From: Curtobacterium sp. MMLR14_010
Lineage (GTDB): Bacteria > Actinomycetota > Actinomycetes > Actinomycetales > Microbacteriaceae
Assembly: GCF_001865015.1 (NCBI RefSeq)
Contig: NZ_MJGV01000046.1
Span: 407,426 to 471,425 of the forward strand
Direction: 5' to 3'
DNA length: 64,000 nucleotides
The notes under the pieces were generated by a model. That model was not told the DNA's origin and searched no databases. It saw only the letters and a list, made by a program, of their open reading frames with translations. Positions 36,999 through 45,515 of this stretch are shown piece after piece (positions within the stretch are counted from its first letter, which is position 1; each line of letters opens with the position of its first letter). A program made the translations under genes and the position numbers.

Positions 36999-37393
36999 CA
37001 GTTCTTCCCGATCTGCAGTGCCGCTTCGTAGGCGGTCTTGGCACGGTCCACCACGGCGGCGTTCGCCTGGTAGCCGCGCTGGGCCATGATGAGGTCCGCC
37101 ATCTGCGTCCCGAGGTCGATGTCCGGCATGCGGACGTACCCCTCGGCATTCGCGAGCGGGTTGTCCGGGTCGTAGGTCACTCGACCGGCGGCGCTGCCGA
37201 ACGCGGCGCCCTTGACGTAGGCGCCGGACACGCCGTTGCCCTCCTGCACCTCGACGTAGCGGGCCTGGAAGGCGGAGTCGTCCATCGACTTGACCGTGTT
37301 GACGTTCGCGATGTTGTCGGAGATCGCGTCGAGCCACTTGCGGTGCACGGTGAGGCCGGTGCTCGCGATCCCGATCGCGTCGAACGTGGTCAC
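36998..37393 (-). CDS. flgC: Flagellar basal-body rod protein FlgC
   Basis: The 131-residue protein begins FDAIGIASTGLTVHRKWLDA and carries SDNIANVNTVKSMD, then ends with DLIMAQRGYQANAAVVDRAK. Both ends are standard for proximal rod proteins. It overlaps flgB by four bases. Confidence 0.95.
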   Translation of the reverse strand: MTTFDAIGIASTGLTVHRKWLDAISDNIANVNTVKSMDDSAFQARYVEVQEGNGVSGAYVKGAAFGSAAGRVTYDPDNPLANAEGYVRMPDIDLGTQMADLIMAQRGYQANAAVVDRAKTAYEAALQIGKN

Positions 37394-37734
37394 GAGTTCG
37401 TCCGCATCGCCGCGCGGACGCTGGTGAGCTCGGAGTTCATCGCCTGCGTGGCGAACTGGTACCGGAGCACGGTGTCGATGTTCGACAGCGTCTCCTCGTC
37501 CAGGTTGACGTTGTTGCCGTTCGTGTTCGTCGGCTCGAGGCTCCGCGCCATGGTCGGCGTCGTCGAGCCCTTGCCGTCGACGATCGACTTCGCGAGCGCG
37601 TCCTCGAACTGCACCTTCTCGGCGTGGTAGTTCGTGGTGTTGATGTTCGCGATGTTGTTCGCGATCACGCGCTGGCGCATCGACAGCCCGTCGAGCGCGC
37701 TCTGCAGCGCTGCCGACGTCACGGAATCGAACAC
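37390..37734 (-). CDS. flgB: Flagellar basal-body rod protein FlgB
   Basis: The 114-residue protein begins MFDSVTSAALQSALDGLSMR and has VIANNIANINTTNYHAEKVQ, the rod-protein N-terminal motif. It ends YQFATQAMNSELTSVRAAM. It is the first gene of the rod/MS-ring/export run that reaches flgE, and a FliA-type promoter stands upstream at 37836. Confidence 0.95.
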   Translation of the reverse strand: MFDSVTSAALQSALDGLSMRQRVIANNIANINTTNYHAEKVQFEDALAKSIVDGKGSTTPTMARSLEPTNTNGNNVNLDEETLSNIDTVLRYQFATQAMNSELTSVRAAMRTNS

Positions 37735-37835
37735 AGGGGTCCCCCTCGGACGCGGCGCCGTCTCAGGTCGTGACGTCGCCGTGCGGTGGTGGCCGATCCC
37801 TGGCCGGTGGTCGAGCGATCCGTGCTCGTGTGGCG

Positions 37836-37863
37836 CTATCGGAGCCCGTCGCCGAGCCCGTTA
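37836..37863 (-). promoter_or_regulatory. FliA-type promoter of the flgB operon
   Basis: On the minus strand TAAC (37863-37860) is followed after 17 bases by CCGATAG (37842-37836). The known flagellar sigma consensus is TAAA and GCCGATAA with a similar spacer. It lies in the 160-base gap between flgB and the preceding gene. Confidence 0.5.
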
Positions 37864-37894
37864 GCGCTCGCCCCGAACGGGGGCCGGGTGCGGC

Positions 37895-38212
37895 TCAGGC
37901 GGAGGCGTCGAGGTACACGGAGCGCTGCGGCGCGCGGGTCGCGTCGACCTGGCGGAGCGCACCGAGGTGCTCCAGCGCCTGCCGGCGGTCGCCGTCGAGC
38001 GTCGCCATCCGGTCCCGCTGCGCGGCGAGCAGCCGGGAGGCTCGTCCCGCCAGCGCGCGCGGCATCGGTCCCAGCCCGGTCGGCTCGTGCCAGGGGGCCG
38101 GGTCGCCGTCGACCGTCGCCTGCTCCAGCGACGTGAGCACGGCCTCCCAGGCGGTGTGACGGTCGGCGTCGGTGCCGGTGCCGGTGCCGGTGCTGGTGGT
38201 GTCAGGCGACAC
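37895..38212 (-). CDS. Small helical protein at the fliT position
   Basis: The 105-residue protein starts at a GTG overlapping the fliS stop by 11 bases. A Thr/Gly repeat (GTGTGTD) precedes a helical part, AWEAVLTSLEQATVDGD and ASRLLAAQRDRMATLDGDRR. In other flagellar loci this position, directly after fliS, is held by the chaperone FliT, which is also small and helical. The sequence is too poorly conserved to be sure. Confidence 0.6.
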   Translation of the reverse strand: MSPDTTSTGTGTGTDADRHTAWEAVLTSLEQATVDGDPAPWHEPTGLGPMPRALAGRASRLLAAQRDRMATLDGDRRQALEHLGALRQVDATRAPQRSVYLDASA

Positions 38213-38684
38213 CGAGTGCTCCGCCCGCGTGCTGACCGATGACGGCCGGGGCGGCCGGCATCGCGGCGGCCGCGTCGTGCCACGCCTGGCGGAGCGGCTC
38301 GAGGATGCGGACGCAGTCGCGGGTGGCCTGCACGTCGCGGTGCACGTTCGCGGTGATGAGCGACGTCGATGCGTAGTTGTAGATGGCGAGCAGCCCCTCG
38401 CCGCCGTCCCACGCGTCGATGCGCAGGGTCGACGACAGTTCGCCGACGATCGCCTGGGCGTGCAGGAGCTGGTCGCGGGCGGCGTCCCAGTCGGTGCTGA
38501 CCTGGGCGGCCTCGGCACGGTGCAGGTCGAGCAGCAGCCGGTCGTAGAGCATGGTCACGAGCTGCGCCGGCGTCGCGGACAGCACCGACTCGTTCGTGTA
38601 CTGCGCGCGGCGCTGGTCGGTCACGCTGCGGGGCTGCGCGGCCTGGCGGAAGGCGGCGGCGCCGCTGAGGTCGTAGGCGTTCAT
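38202..38684 (-). CDS. fliS: Flagellin export chaperone FliS
   Basis: The 160-residue protein has the FliS pattern: YTNESVLSATPAQLVTMLYDRLLLDL, then a helical bundle with IVGELSSTLRI and LLAIYNYASTSLITANVHRD. It keeps flagellin unfolded before export. It sits between fliD and the fliT-position gene. Confidence 0.92.
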   Translation of the reverse strand: MNAYDLSGAAAFRQAAQPRSVTDQRRAQYTNESVLSATPAQLVTMLYDRLLLDLHRAEAAQVSTDWDAARDQLLHAQAIVGELSSTLRIDAWDGGEGLLAIYNYASTSLITANVHRDVQATRDCVRILEPLRQAWHDAAAAMPAAPAVIGQHAGGALGVA

Positions 38685-38701
38685 GTCGGTTCTCCTGCGG
38701 C

Positions 38702-40102
38702 TCAGCTGGACAGCGCCGAGAGCTGACCGGCGAGCCAGCTGGACTGCGACTGCAGCTTGCTGAGGCTCGTCTCGAGCGCGGCGTACTGCGTCTGCAGCGT
38801 CGCTCGGCGCAGGGTCAGTCGGTCGGTCCACGAGTCGATCTGCGTGTTGAGGTCCTTGACGACGGACTGACTGCCCGTGATCGCGGTCGTGATGGAGCCG
38901 GTGTACTTGTCGCTCGCGGCGGTGGCGGCGTCCGAGACGGTCTTCGCGAGACCGGACATGATCGCCTGGGTGCCCACGGGGTCGGCGGCCAGGGCCTTCT
39001 GGAAGACGGCGGCGTCGAAGTCGAAGTCGCCGTCCTTCGAGATGACGATGCCGATCGACGACGGTGACTTCCCGTTGACCGGCGTCGACATCGCACTCGT
39101 CAGGCGCTGCACGGCCGAACGCGTGGTCGCGTCGCCGAGCAGGACGCCGGCGGTGGTGCTCGTCGTGCCGTTCGTCGGGCTGGTCGTGCTCGTGACGCCG
39201 GTGTTCGAGCCGTAGTAGGCCGTGACGGCGTTGAGCGCGTCGACGAGCCCGGAGGCCACCGCCTGGGCCTTCGAGCTGTCCCGCCCGACGGTGACGGTGA
39301 CCGGGTCCGTGGAGGCCTTGGACACCGTCACGTCGACGCCGGGGAGCAGCCCGGTGAAGGCGTTCGTGGCGCTCGTGATCGTCTGCGCGGCAGCCGTCCC
39401 GGCCCAGAGGGTGACGGAGGCGTCGGCGGCCTTCGTCACCACGGCGGCCCCGGGCTCCGCGAGCACGTCGGTCGCGGTGCCCGCCGTGACGTCGGCTGCG
39501 GTCCCGCGGTGCAGGGTGAAGCCGTTCGCGGCACCGGTCGCGGTGCTCGTGAGCTGCAGCCGGTAGAGCTTGGTGCCCGAGGCGTCGGTCCCCGCTGCCA
39601 CCTTCGTGGCGGTGACCCCGGCGGCCGAGCCGTTGATCGCGGTCACGGTGTCGTCGAGGGACCCCGAGGCCGGCGTGACCGTGGTGCTCGTGCCGTCCGG
39701 CTTCGTGAACGTCAGGGGTGACGCGTCGGACGCCCACGAGGACATCGCGGCCGTGACCCCGACCTGCGCGGCGGCGGTCTGGCCCACGGTGAAGGACACG
39801 GACCCTGCGGCGGCCGTCGCGCTCGCGGAGACGGTGGCGTTCGTCGCGCTCGAGGTCGCGGTGAACAGGTCGAGCGAGCCGGCCTTCGCGGCGGCCGAGG
39901 CCTTCGTCGCGAGGGACTGCACGAGCCCGTTGATCGTCTGCAACGACGAGATGAAGGAGTTGGTCGTGGAGACCTTCGCCTTGAGCAGTGTCTGCGGGAC
40001 CTGCTCGACGCTCATCAGGGAGTTGATGAGGTCGGTGGTCTTGAGCCCGGAGACCAGGCCGTCGATCGCGAGCGAGCTGCTCGTGGCGCTCGTGGTGGAC
40101 AT
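38702..40102 (-). CDS. fliD: Flagellar filament cap protein FliD
   Basis: The 466-residue protein begins with the FliD_N region IDGLVSGLKTTDLINSLMSV. A Ser/Thr-rich middle follows, and the C-terminus has coiled-coil SWTDRLTLRRATLQTQYAAL followed by SKLQSQSSWL. It caps the growing filament. It lies 17 bases before fliS and downstream of the fliC terminator. Confidence 0.9.
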   Translation of the reverse strand: MSTTSATSSSLAIDGLVSGLKTTDLINSLMSVEQVPQTLLKAKVSTTNSFISSLQTINGLVQSLATKASAAAKAGSLDLFTATSSATNATVSASATAAAGSVSFTVGQTAAAQVGVTAAMSSWASDASPLTFTKPDGTSTTVTPASGSLDDTVTAINGSAAGVTATKVAAGTDASGTKLYRLQLTSTATGAANGFTLHRGTAADVTAGTATDVLAEPGAAVVTKAADASVTLWAGTAAAQTITSATNAFTGLLPGVDVTVSKASTDPVTVTVGRDSSKAQAVASGLVDALNAVTAYYGSNTGVTSTTSPTNGTTSTTAGVLLGDATTRSAVQRLTSAMSTPVNGKSPSSIGIVISKDGDFDFDAAVFQKALAADPVGTQAIMSGLAKTVSDAATAASDKYTGSITTAITGSQSVVKDLNTQIDSWTDRLTLRRATLQTQYAALETSLSKLQSQSSWLAGQLSALSS

Positions 40103-40162
40103 CGCTGGCTCCCCTGGGGGCTGCTGGTCGGAGTGAGCCGGGGCTCGAGAGGGTCAGGGGGT

Positions 40163-40211
40163 GGCCACCACCACCGAGGACGACCTGATCGGGTCCCCGG
40201 TGGTGGCGGCC
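40163..40211 (-). terminator. Hairpin after fliC
   Basis: GGCCACCACCACCGAGGACGACC-type left arm (40163-40185) pairs with GGTCCCCGGTGGTGGCGGCC (40192-40211) with few mismatches around a short loop. It lies just past the fliC stop at 40219, the highly expressed gene, so attenuation before fliD is likely. Confidence 0.6.
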
Positions 40212-40218
40212 GGTCCGG

Positions 40219-41379
40219 CTAGCGGAGCAGCGACAGGACGCCCTGCGTGCTCTGGTTCGCCTGTGCGAGCATCGACGTGCCGGCCTGGCTGAGGATGTTG
40301 TCGCGCGTGTACTTGACCATCTCCTCCGCCATGTCGACGTCGGTGATGCGGGACTTCGCCGCCGTGAGGTTCTCCTTGGCCACGTTCGTCACGTTGATGG
40401 CGTGGTCGAAGCGGTTCTGGATCGCACCCAGGTTGGAGCGAGCCGACGAGACCGACGCGATCTGGGCGTCGATCAGCTTGATCGATGCCTGGGCGTTGTC
40501 GGCCGTGTCGAAGGCGAGGCCACCGGTCGACGTGGCTCCGGGCGTGCCCGCCGCGACACCGGTGCCCGGTGCTGCGACGGCGACGTCGCCACCGTTGTTC
40601 GCGGTGATGGTCAGGCCGGTGCCGGCGCCGTTCGCGTCCTTGTTCACCGTGACGGTGAAGTTGGCCGAGAAGTTCGCGTCCGCCTTGAGGGCGTCCGCGT
40701 AGCCCTGCACGCTCTTGAAGGAGCCGGCAGCGCCGAGGTCAGCCGTGGTCACCGAGGTGGTCTCGCCGCCCTTGGACACCTCGAAGGTCGCCTTGCCGGT
40801 GAGCTTCGAGACGTCCGCGATGTCGAACTTGGTGCCGGTCGCCGAGGCGCCGCCCGCCAGGTTGTCGACGATCTTGGAGACGTTCGCACCCGAGAGGTCG
40901 ACCGCGATCTGGCTGTCCGCACCGGCGTTCGCGCCGACCTGGAACTTCAGGGTGTCGTTGCTGTTGAGCAGCGAGGTGCCGTTGAAGTTGGTCGACGTGG
41001 CGATGCGGCCGAGCTCCTTCTGGAGCTGCCCGACCTCGGTCTTGATGGCGTCGCGCGAGGTGGCGTTGTTGGAGTCGTTGCCAGCCTGGACGGCGAGGTC
41101 ACGCATGCGCTGGAGGATCGAGTGGGTCTCGGTGAGGCCACCTTCAGCGGTCTGCACGACGGAGATGCCGTCCTGCGCGTTGCGGGCGGCGACCGTGAGG
41201 CCACCGACCTGGGACTTCAGCCCCTCGGAGATCGACAGACCGGCCGCGTCGTCGGCAGCACGGTTGATGCGGAGGCCGCTCGAGAGCTTCTCGAGGGACT
41301 TCGACAGGTCGTTCTGCGTGGAGTTGAGGTTCCGGTACGTGTTGAGTGCCGAGAGGTTGGTGTTGATGGACATACCCAT
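40219..41379 (-). CDS. fliC: Flagellin
   Basis: The 386-residue protein has both conserved flagellin ends. The N-terminal part has NTNLSALNTYRNLNSTQNDL, LSSGLRINRAADDAAGLSIS and a TLR5-type LQRMRDLAVQAGND. The C-terminal part ends LTAAKSRITDVDMAEEMVKY and ISQAGTSMLAQAN-like residues. The variable middle is rich in Ala, Gly and Thr. The ATG at 41379 follows GGAGG by eight bases, and a FliA-type promoter is at 41440-41466. Only one flagellin gene is present. Confidence 0.96.
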   Translation of the reverse strand: MGMSINTNLSALNTYRNLNSTQNDLSKSLEKLSSGLRINRAADDAAGLSISEGLKSQVGGLTVAARNAQDGISVVQTAEGGLTETHSILQRMRDLAVQAGNDSNNATSRDAIKTEVGQLQKELGRIATSTNFNGTSLLNSNDTLKFQVGANAGADSQIAVDLSGANVSKIVDNLAGGASATGTKFDIADVSKLTGKATFEVSKGGETTSVTTADLGAAGSFKSVQGYADALKADANFSANFTVTVNKDANGAGTGLTITANNGGDVAVAAPGTGVAAGTPGATSTGGLAFDTADNAQASIKLIDAQIASVSSARSNLGAIQNRFDHAINVTNVAKENLTAAKSRITDVDMAEEMVKYTRDNILSQAGTSMLAQANQSTQGVLSLLR

Positions 41380-41439
41380 GGTGAATTCCTCCGTGAAGTG
41401 TGGGTCTTCGCCGGCCCGTCCGTGGGCTGGCATCGTTGC

Positions 41440-41466
41440 CTGTCGGCCGGGCGGCCGGAGGCGTTA
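41440..41466 (-). promoter_or_regulatory. FliA-type promoter of fliC
   Basis: TAAC (41466-41463), 15 bases, then GCCGACAG (41447-41440) on the minus strand. This matches the flagellar sigma pattern TAAA-N15-GCCGATAA at 9 of 12 defined bases. It lies 60 bases before the fliC start. Confidence 0.6.
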
Positions 41467-41506
41467 GGAGAACGGGGACGGATTTCTCCGACACCTCCTC
41501 CTGGTC

Positions 41507-42325
41507 TCAGCTCGCGACCACCTGGTGGCTCGCGGCCGCGTGCTGCACGGCGCGGGCGACCCCGGCCGTGGCGTTCGCGGCCACGCGGGCCAGGTAGGCG
41601 CTGCGGCGCGCGGCAGTGGTGCGCGACGCGGGCTCCGGGGCCGGCTGGCCGTCGCCGTAGTGCGTGGCGAGGCCGTCGCGGAGCAGGCGCATCGCCTCGG
41701 AGCGCTGCTGCGAGACGGCGGAGTGCGTGATGCCGAGCTCGGCGGCGACGTCGGTGACCGAGCGGTCGCCGAAGTAGACGGCCTCGACGACGAAGCGCAT
41801 GCGCTCCGGCAGCGCCTCGACGGCGGCACGGAGGTAGCGGTCGCGCTCGGTGTCGACGAGGTCGTCACCGGGGAGCGGCAGGTCTGCGGCGACGGTGTCG
41901 TGCACGGTCTCGTCGATGGGGCTCGTCGTGCGGCCGGCGTCGCTCATGGCGTCGACGGCGGTCTGGCGGTCCACCCCCATCGCGTCGGCGATCTCCTGCA
42001 CGGAGACGCTCCGACCGAGGCGGGCGGACAGGGCCTCCTGCGTGGCGAGGACCTCGCGGATGCGCTTGCGGGTCCCCCGGCTCGCCCAGTCGGCGGAACG
42101 CATGTCGTCCGCCAGCGCGCCGGTGATGCGGGTGCGGGCGTAGGCGCCGAACGGCACGCCGAGGGTGGGGTCGAAGGCGTCGGCGGCCGCGACGAGCGCG
42201 AGCGAACCGACGGCGGCGAGGTCGTCGCGGTCGAGGTGGGTGGCGCGGGCGCGGACGTCGGCGACGATGTAGCCCACGAGCGGCAGGTGCTCGACGATCA
42301 TCGCGTTGCGTTCGGTGCGGTCCAT
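41507..42325 (-). CDS. fliA: Flagellar RNA polymerase sigma factor (FliA/WhiG family)
   Basis: The 272-residue protein has sigma region 2 (HLDRDDLAAVGSLALVAAAD, YARTRITGALADDMRSADW), region 3 (LGRSVSVQEIADAMGVD) and region 4 (RSVTDVAAELGITHSAVSQQ). The DW-x-RxxR junction is typical of the sigma-28 group. An Ala-rich 40-residue tail after region 4 is unusual. It is placed before fliC and divergent from flgN. It probably reads the TAAC/CCGATA promoters seen in this locus. No anti-sigma flgM was found. Confidence 0.85.
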   Translation of the reverse strand: MDRTERNAMIVEHLPLVGYIVADVRARATHLDRDDLAAVGSLALVAAADAFDPTLGVPFGAYARTRITGALADDMRSADWASRGTRKRIREVLATQEALSARLGRSVSVQEIADAMGVDRQTAVDAMSDAGRTTSPIDETVHDTVAADLPLPGDDLVDTERDRYLRAAVEALPERMRFVVEAVYFGDRSVTDVAAELGITHSAVSQQRSEAMRLLRDGLATHYGDGQPAPEPASRTTAARRSAYLARVAANATAGVARAVQHAAASHQVVAS

Positions 42326-42720
42326 TGGTCTTCCCCTGGTCGTCTCGTGCTGACTGACCCCGTCCGTGGGCACGACGAACACCGGCCGCGTGGTGGCCGG
42401 TCGGTACGCCGAGGTCCCGCCCGGTTCCCTCCGAGCGGTGCACCTGCGTCGCTTCCGACGCGGTCCGGGTGTCCCCCGGTGGTGCGGTTCCGAATGTATC
42501 GGCTGGCAATCCGCCGGACACCCCTGTGAACGGCCCCAATGCGGGGGGACGAGGGGTCGGGAAGGGTCCCCATTGCAGAGGACATGGCGAGGAGAACGAC
42601 CGTTCCTGTCCCCTGTTCTGAGGGTGGCGGCGGGCCGCGCGGGACGTCCTGCTTACGCGCTTCCCGGACTGGCCGATAGTCCATCGTGTCCAGCCGGACG
42701 ACCGACAACGGGAGGAGAAG
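42326..42720. other. Divergent promoter region between sigma factor and flgN
   Basis: This 395-base gap has no supported gene. A FliA-type promoter facing flgN lies at 42653-42680. On the opposite strand GCCGATAC (42503-42496) resembles a sigma-28 -10, but no matching -35 was seen. Several C/G runs of four or more occur around 42535-42590. Confidence 0.6.
42653..42680 (+). promoter_or_regulatory. FliA-type promoter of the flgN-flgK-flgL-fliW operon
   Basis: TTAC (42653-42656) and, 17 bases later, CCGATAG (42674-42680). The spacing and -10 half equal those of the flgB promoter on the other strand. It lies 40 bases before the flgN start. Confidence 0.5.
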
Positions 42721-43206
42721 ATGAGCGTGAACGACCTGTCCGCCGTGCTCTGGCGTGAACGAGAGCTGCTCGAACTGCTCACCTTCAAGCTCGAGGAGGA
42801 GCAGCTCCTGCTCGCCGCGGGCCGCTCCCGCTGGGTGTCGCACGCCAGCCGCGAGGTCGAGCAGGTGCTCGCCCGCCTCCGCACCACCGGCCTCGAGCGC
42901 AGCGCCCAGAGCGCCGCCGTCGCCGAGGAGTGGGGCGTCGACCCCGACGCACCCCTGCGCGACGTCGTCGCCGCCGCGCCGTCCGGCCCCTGGGGCGAGA
43001 TCCTCGCCGCCCACCTGCAGGCGATGCTCGAGCTCACGACGCAGATCGGCGCGCTCCGCGACGAGAACGACCGCTTCCTCCGCACCGCCGCCCAGGCGAC
43101 CGAGGAGACCCTCGCCGGCACCGTCGGCGACACCGCGACCTACGACGCGACCGGCTCCTCGGGGCAGTCGGCCGGCGAGGCCCGACTCTTCGACGGGAGC
43201 CTCTAG
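42721..43206 (+). CDS. flgN: FlgN-type chaperone
   Basis: The 161-residue helical protein begins VNDLSAVLWRERELLELLTF and ELEEEQLLLAAGR-like helices, the pattern of the FlgN fold. It lies just before flgK and flgL, whose products are its clients. GGGAGGAGA precedes the ATG. The assignment rests on position and helical pattern. Confidence 0.8.
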   Translation: MSVNDLSAVLWRERELLELLTFKLEEEQLLLAAGRSRWVSHASREVEQVLARLRTTGLERSAQSAAVAEEWGVDPDAPLRDVVAAAPSGPWGEILAAHLQAMLELTTQIGALRDENDRFLRTAAQATEETLAGTVGDTATYDATGSSGQSAGEARLFDGSL

Positions 43207-43209
43207 ACC

Positions 43210-44631
43210 ATGGTGAGCACCTTCGGGTCCCTCGCGACCGCCTACTCCGGGCTGAGCGCCGCCCGCGCCGGCCTCGACGTCACCGGGCAGAACATCGCGA
43301 ACGCCGGCACCGCCGGGTACACGCGGCAGCGCATCACACAGTCGTCCGTCCCCACCGTGCAGACCGGCTTCATGCGCGGCACCGCGGCCCTCGCCGGACA
43401 GGGCGTCTCCGTCGACGGCATCGCCCGCCTCGGCTCGATGACCCTCGACGCCGGTGTCCGCGCCGCCGCCGGGTCCTCCGCCTACGCCACGGCCAGGTCG
43501 GGCGCGCTCGACCAGCTCGAGGACGGGCTGCACGAGCCCGGCACGAACGGACTGTCGGCGAAGCTCGACGGCCTCTGGTCCGCGTGGAGCGAGCTCGCCG
43601 CCCACTCCGACGACCCCGGCGCCGCGAGTGCCCTCCTCGGCGCGGCCGGCACCGTCGCGACCACCCTCGCCAGCGGCTCGAAGGCCGTCAGCGCGCAGTG
43701 GGACGGCCTCCGTGCCACGGTCGCCGGCCAGGTCGCGCAGCTGAACGACGCCGCGGTGCAGGTGGCCGGCCTCAACGACCGGATCCGCTCGACGCTCGCC
43801 GGTGGCGGCAGCGCCAACGAGCTCATGGACCAGCGCGACCAGCTCACCCAGCAGATCGCCTCGCTCGCCGGTGGCACCACCCGCACCAACGCCGACGGCA
43901 CGGTCGACGTGCTCATCGGCGGCAACCCGCTCGTGCAGGGCACCGACGCCCGCTCCGTCGCCCTCGGTGGCGGCGCCCGCCTCGCCGACGTCGCAGCGGT
44001 CACGCTGACGTGGACCTCAGGGTCCGGGGCCGCCGTCGCCCTCGACGGCGGGTCGATCGCCGGCAACGTCTCGCTCCTCGCACCGGCGGACGCCAGTGGC
44101 ACCGGCGGGGCGCTCGCGCAGGCCTCGGCCGCGTACGACGCCGTCGCCACCGCGATCGCGACGAAGGTGAACGCCGCGCACCACGCCGGCAGCACCCCCG
44201 CCGGCACCACCGGCGTCGACTTCTTCGCGCTCCGCGCCGGCGTCCCCGCCGCGCAGGGCCTCACGGTCGTCCCCACCGACGCCAGCGGCATCGCGACGCG
44301 GAACGCGGCGGGCGACCACGACGGCTCCGTGGCCGACGCGATCGGCCGGATCGGTTCGGCCGTGGACGCACCCGACCGTACCTGGGCGACGTTCGTGTCG
44401 GGGGTGGGCACGGCCTCCCGGTCGGCCACGTCCGAGGCGACGCTCACCGGACTCGCCCTCGGCAACGCGCGGACCCAGCAGCAGTCGGGTGCCGGCGTCG
44501 ACCTCGACGAGGAGAACGTGGCCCTGCTCACCTACCAGCACGCCTACCAGGGCGCGGCACGCGTCCTGACGGCCGTCGACGAGATGCTCGACACCCTCAT
44601 CAACCGTGTCGGCCTCGTCGGGAGGGGATGA
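43210..44631 (+). CDS. flgK: Flagellar hook-associated protein FlgK
   Basis: The 473-residue protein begins GSLATAYSGLSAARAGLDVT with GQNIANAGTAGYTRQR, the rod/hook N-terminal motif. NELMDQRDQLTQQIASLAGG is in the middle and the C-terminus is DEENVALLTYQHAYQGAARV. It joins hook and filament. It overlaps flgL by four bases. Confidence 0.95.
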   Translation: MVSTFGSLATAYSGLSAARAGLDVTGQNIANAGTAGYTRQRITQSSVPTVQTGFMRGTAALAGQGVSVDGIARLGSMTLDAGVRAAAGSSAYATARSGALDQLEDGLHEPGTNGLSAKLDGLWSAWSELAAHSDDPGAASALLGAAGTVATTLASGSKAVSAQWDGLRATVAGQVAQLNDAAVQVAGLNDRIRSTLAGGGSANELMDQRDQLTQQIASLAGGTTRTNADGTVDVLIGGNPLVQGTDARSVALGGGARLADVAAVTLTWTSGSGAAVALDGGSIAGNVSLLAPADASGTGGALAQASAAYDAVATAIATKVNAAHHAGSTPAGTTGVDFFALRAGVPAAQGLTVVPTDASGIATRNAAGDHDGSVADAIGRIGSAVDAPDRTWATFVSGVGTASRSATSEATLTGLALGNARTQQQSGAGVDLDEENVALLTYQHAYQGAARVLTAVDEMLDTLINRVGLVGRG

Positions 44632-45515
44632 CGATGATCACCCGGGTGACCACCCAGATGTCCATGGCGGCCGCGACGAACCGGCTGCAGGCCGGCGCCG
44701 CGAAGCTCGCGCAGCTCACGGAACAGGCGACGACCCTGAAGACCATCGGCCGACCCTCCGACGACCCCGTCGGCACGGCGTCCGCGATGCAGGTCCGCAA
44801 GGAACAGGCCGCGAACGCGCAGTACACGCGCAACGCGAACGACGCCGCCGGCTGGCTCGCGAACACCGACAGCGCGCTCAGCGACGTCCACTCCGTGCTC
44901 TCGAAGGTGCGGGACCTCACCGTGCAGGCCGCGAACGCCGGCACGATGAACAGCGCCGACCGCGAGGCCATCGCCACCCAGCTCAAGGGCCTGGCCGCCG
45001 ACCTCGCCGCGAGTGCGAACGCCACCTACGGCACGCGCTCGGTCTTCGCCGGGTCCTCGACCGCGGCGACCGTCTACGACCCCGCCACCGGCTGGGCGTC
45101 CTCGACCGCCCCGGTCGACCGGCGGATCGGCGACGGCTCCACCGTGCGCGTCGACACCGACGGCACCGAGGTCTTCGGGTCAGGGGCCACCTCGGTCTTC
45201 GCGACGATCGGCTCGATCGTCGACGACCTGCAGCAGGGCGTGGACGTGAACCCCCGGCTGAAGGACCTCGACGCGCACCTGACGACCGTCCGCGGCGCCC
45301 AGGCGGACGTCGGCGTGCGGCACGCGGCGGCCATCGCGGCGCAGTCCTCGCTGAAGTCCTCCTCGGTGGACCTCGAGGCCCGCCGGTCGTCGATCGAGGA
45401 CAAGGACCTCGCGAAGGCCGTCCTCGACCTGCAGCTCCAGCAGACCAACTACCAGGCAGCACTCGCGGTCACCGCGAAGGTGCTCCAGCCGACCCTGATG
45501 GACTACCTCCGATGA
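44628..45515 (+). CDS. flgL: Flagellar hook-associated protein FlgL
   Basis: The 295-residue protein resembles flagellin ends: ITRVTTQMSMAAATNRLQAG, IGRPSDDPVGTASAMQVRKE, and C-terminal SIEDKDLAKAVLDLQLQQTN with YQAALAVTAKVLQPTLMDYL. It forms the second hook-filament junction layer. The start at 44628 overlaps flgK; an ATG two codons later is possible. Confidence 0.93.
   Translation: MTMITRVTTQMSMAAATNRLQAGAAKLAQLTEQATTLKTIGRPSDDPVGTASAMQVRKEQAANAQYTRNANDAAGWLANTDSALSDVHSVLSKVRDLTVQAANAGTMNSADREAIATQLKGLAADLAASANATYGTRSVFAGSSTAATVYDPATGWASSTAPVDRRIGDGSTVRVDTDGTEVFGSGATSVFATIGSIVDDLQQGVDVNPRLKDLDAHLTTVRGAQADVGVRHAAAIAAQSSLKSSSVDLEARRSSIEDKDLAKAVLDLQLQQTNYQAALAVTAKVLQPTLMDYLR

Noticed and set aside
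42496..42503. GCCGATAC on the minus strand as a FliA promoter of the sigma gene itself
   Set aside because: No TAAA/TAAC-like -35 was found at 15 to 17 bases upstream, so the match is too weak to list.
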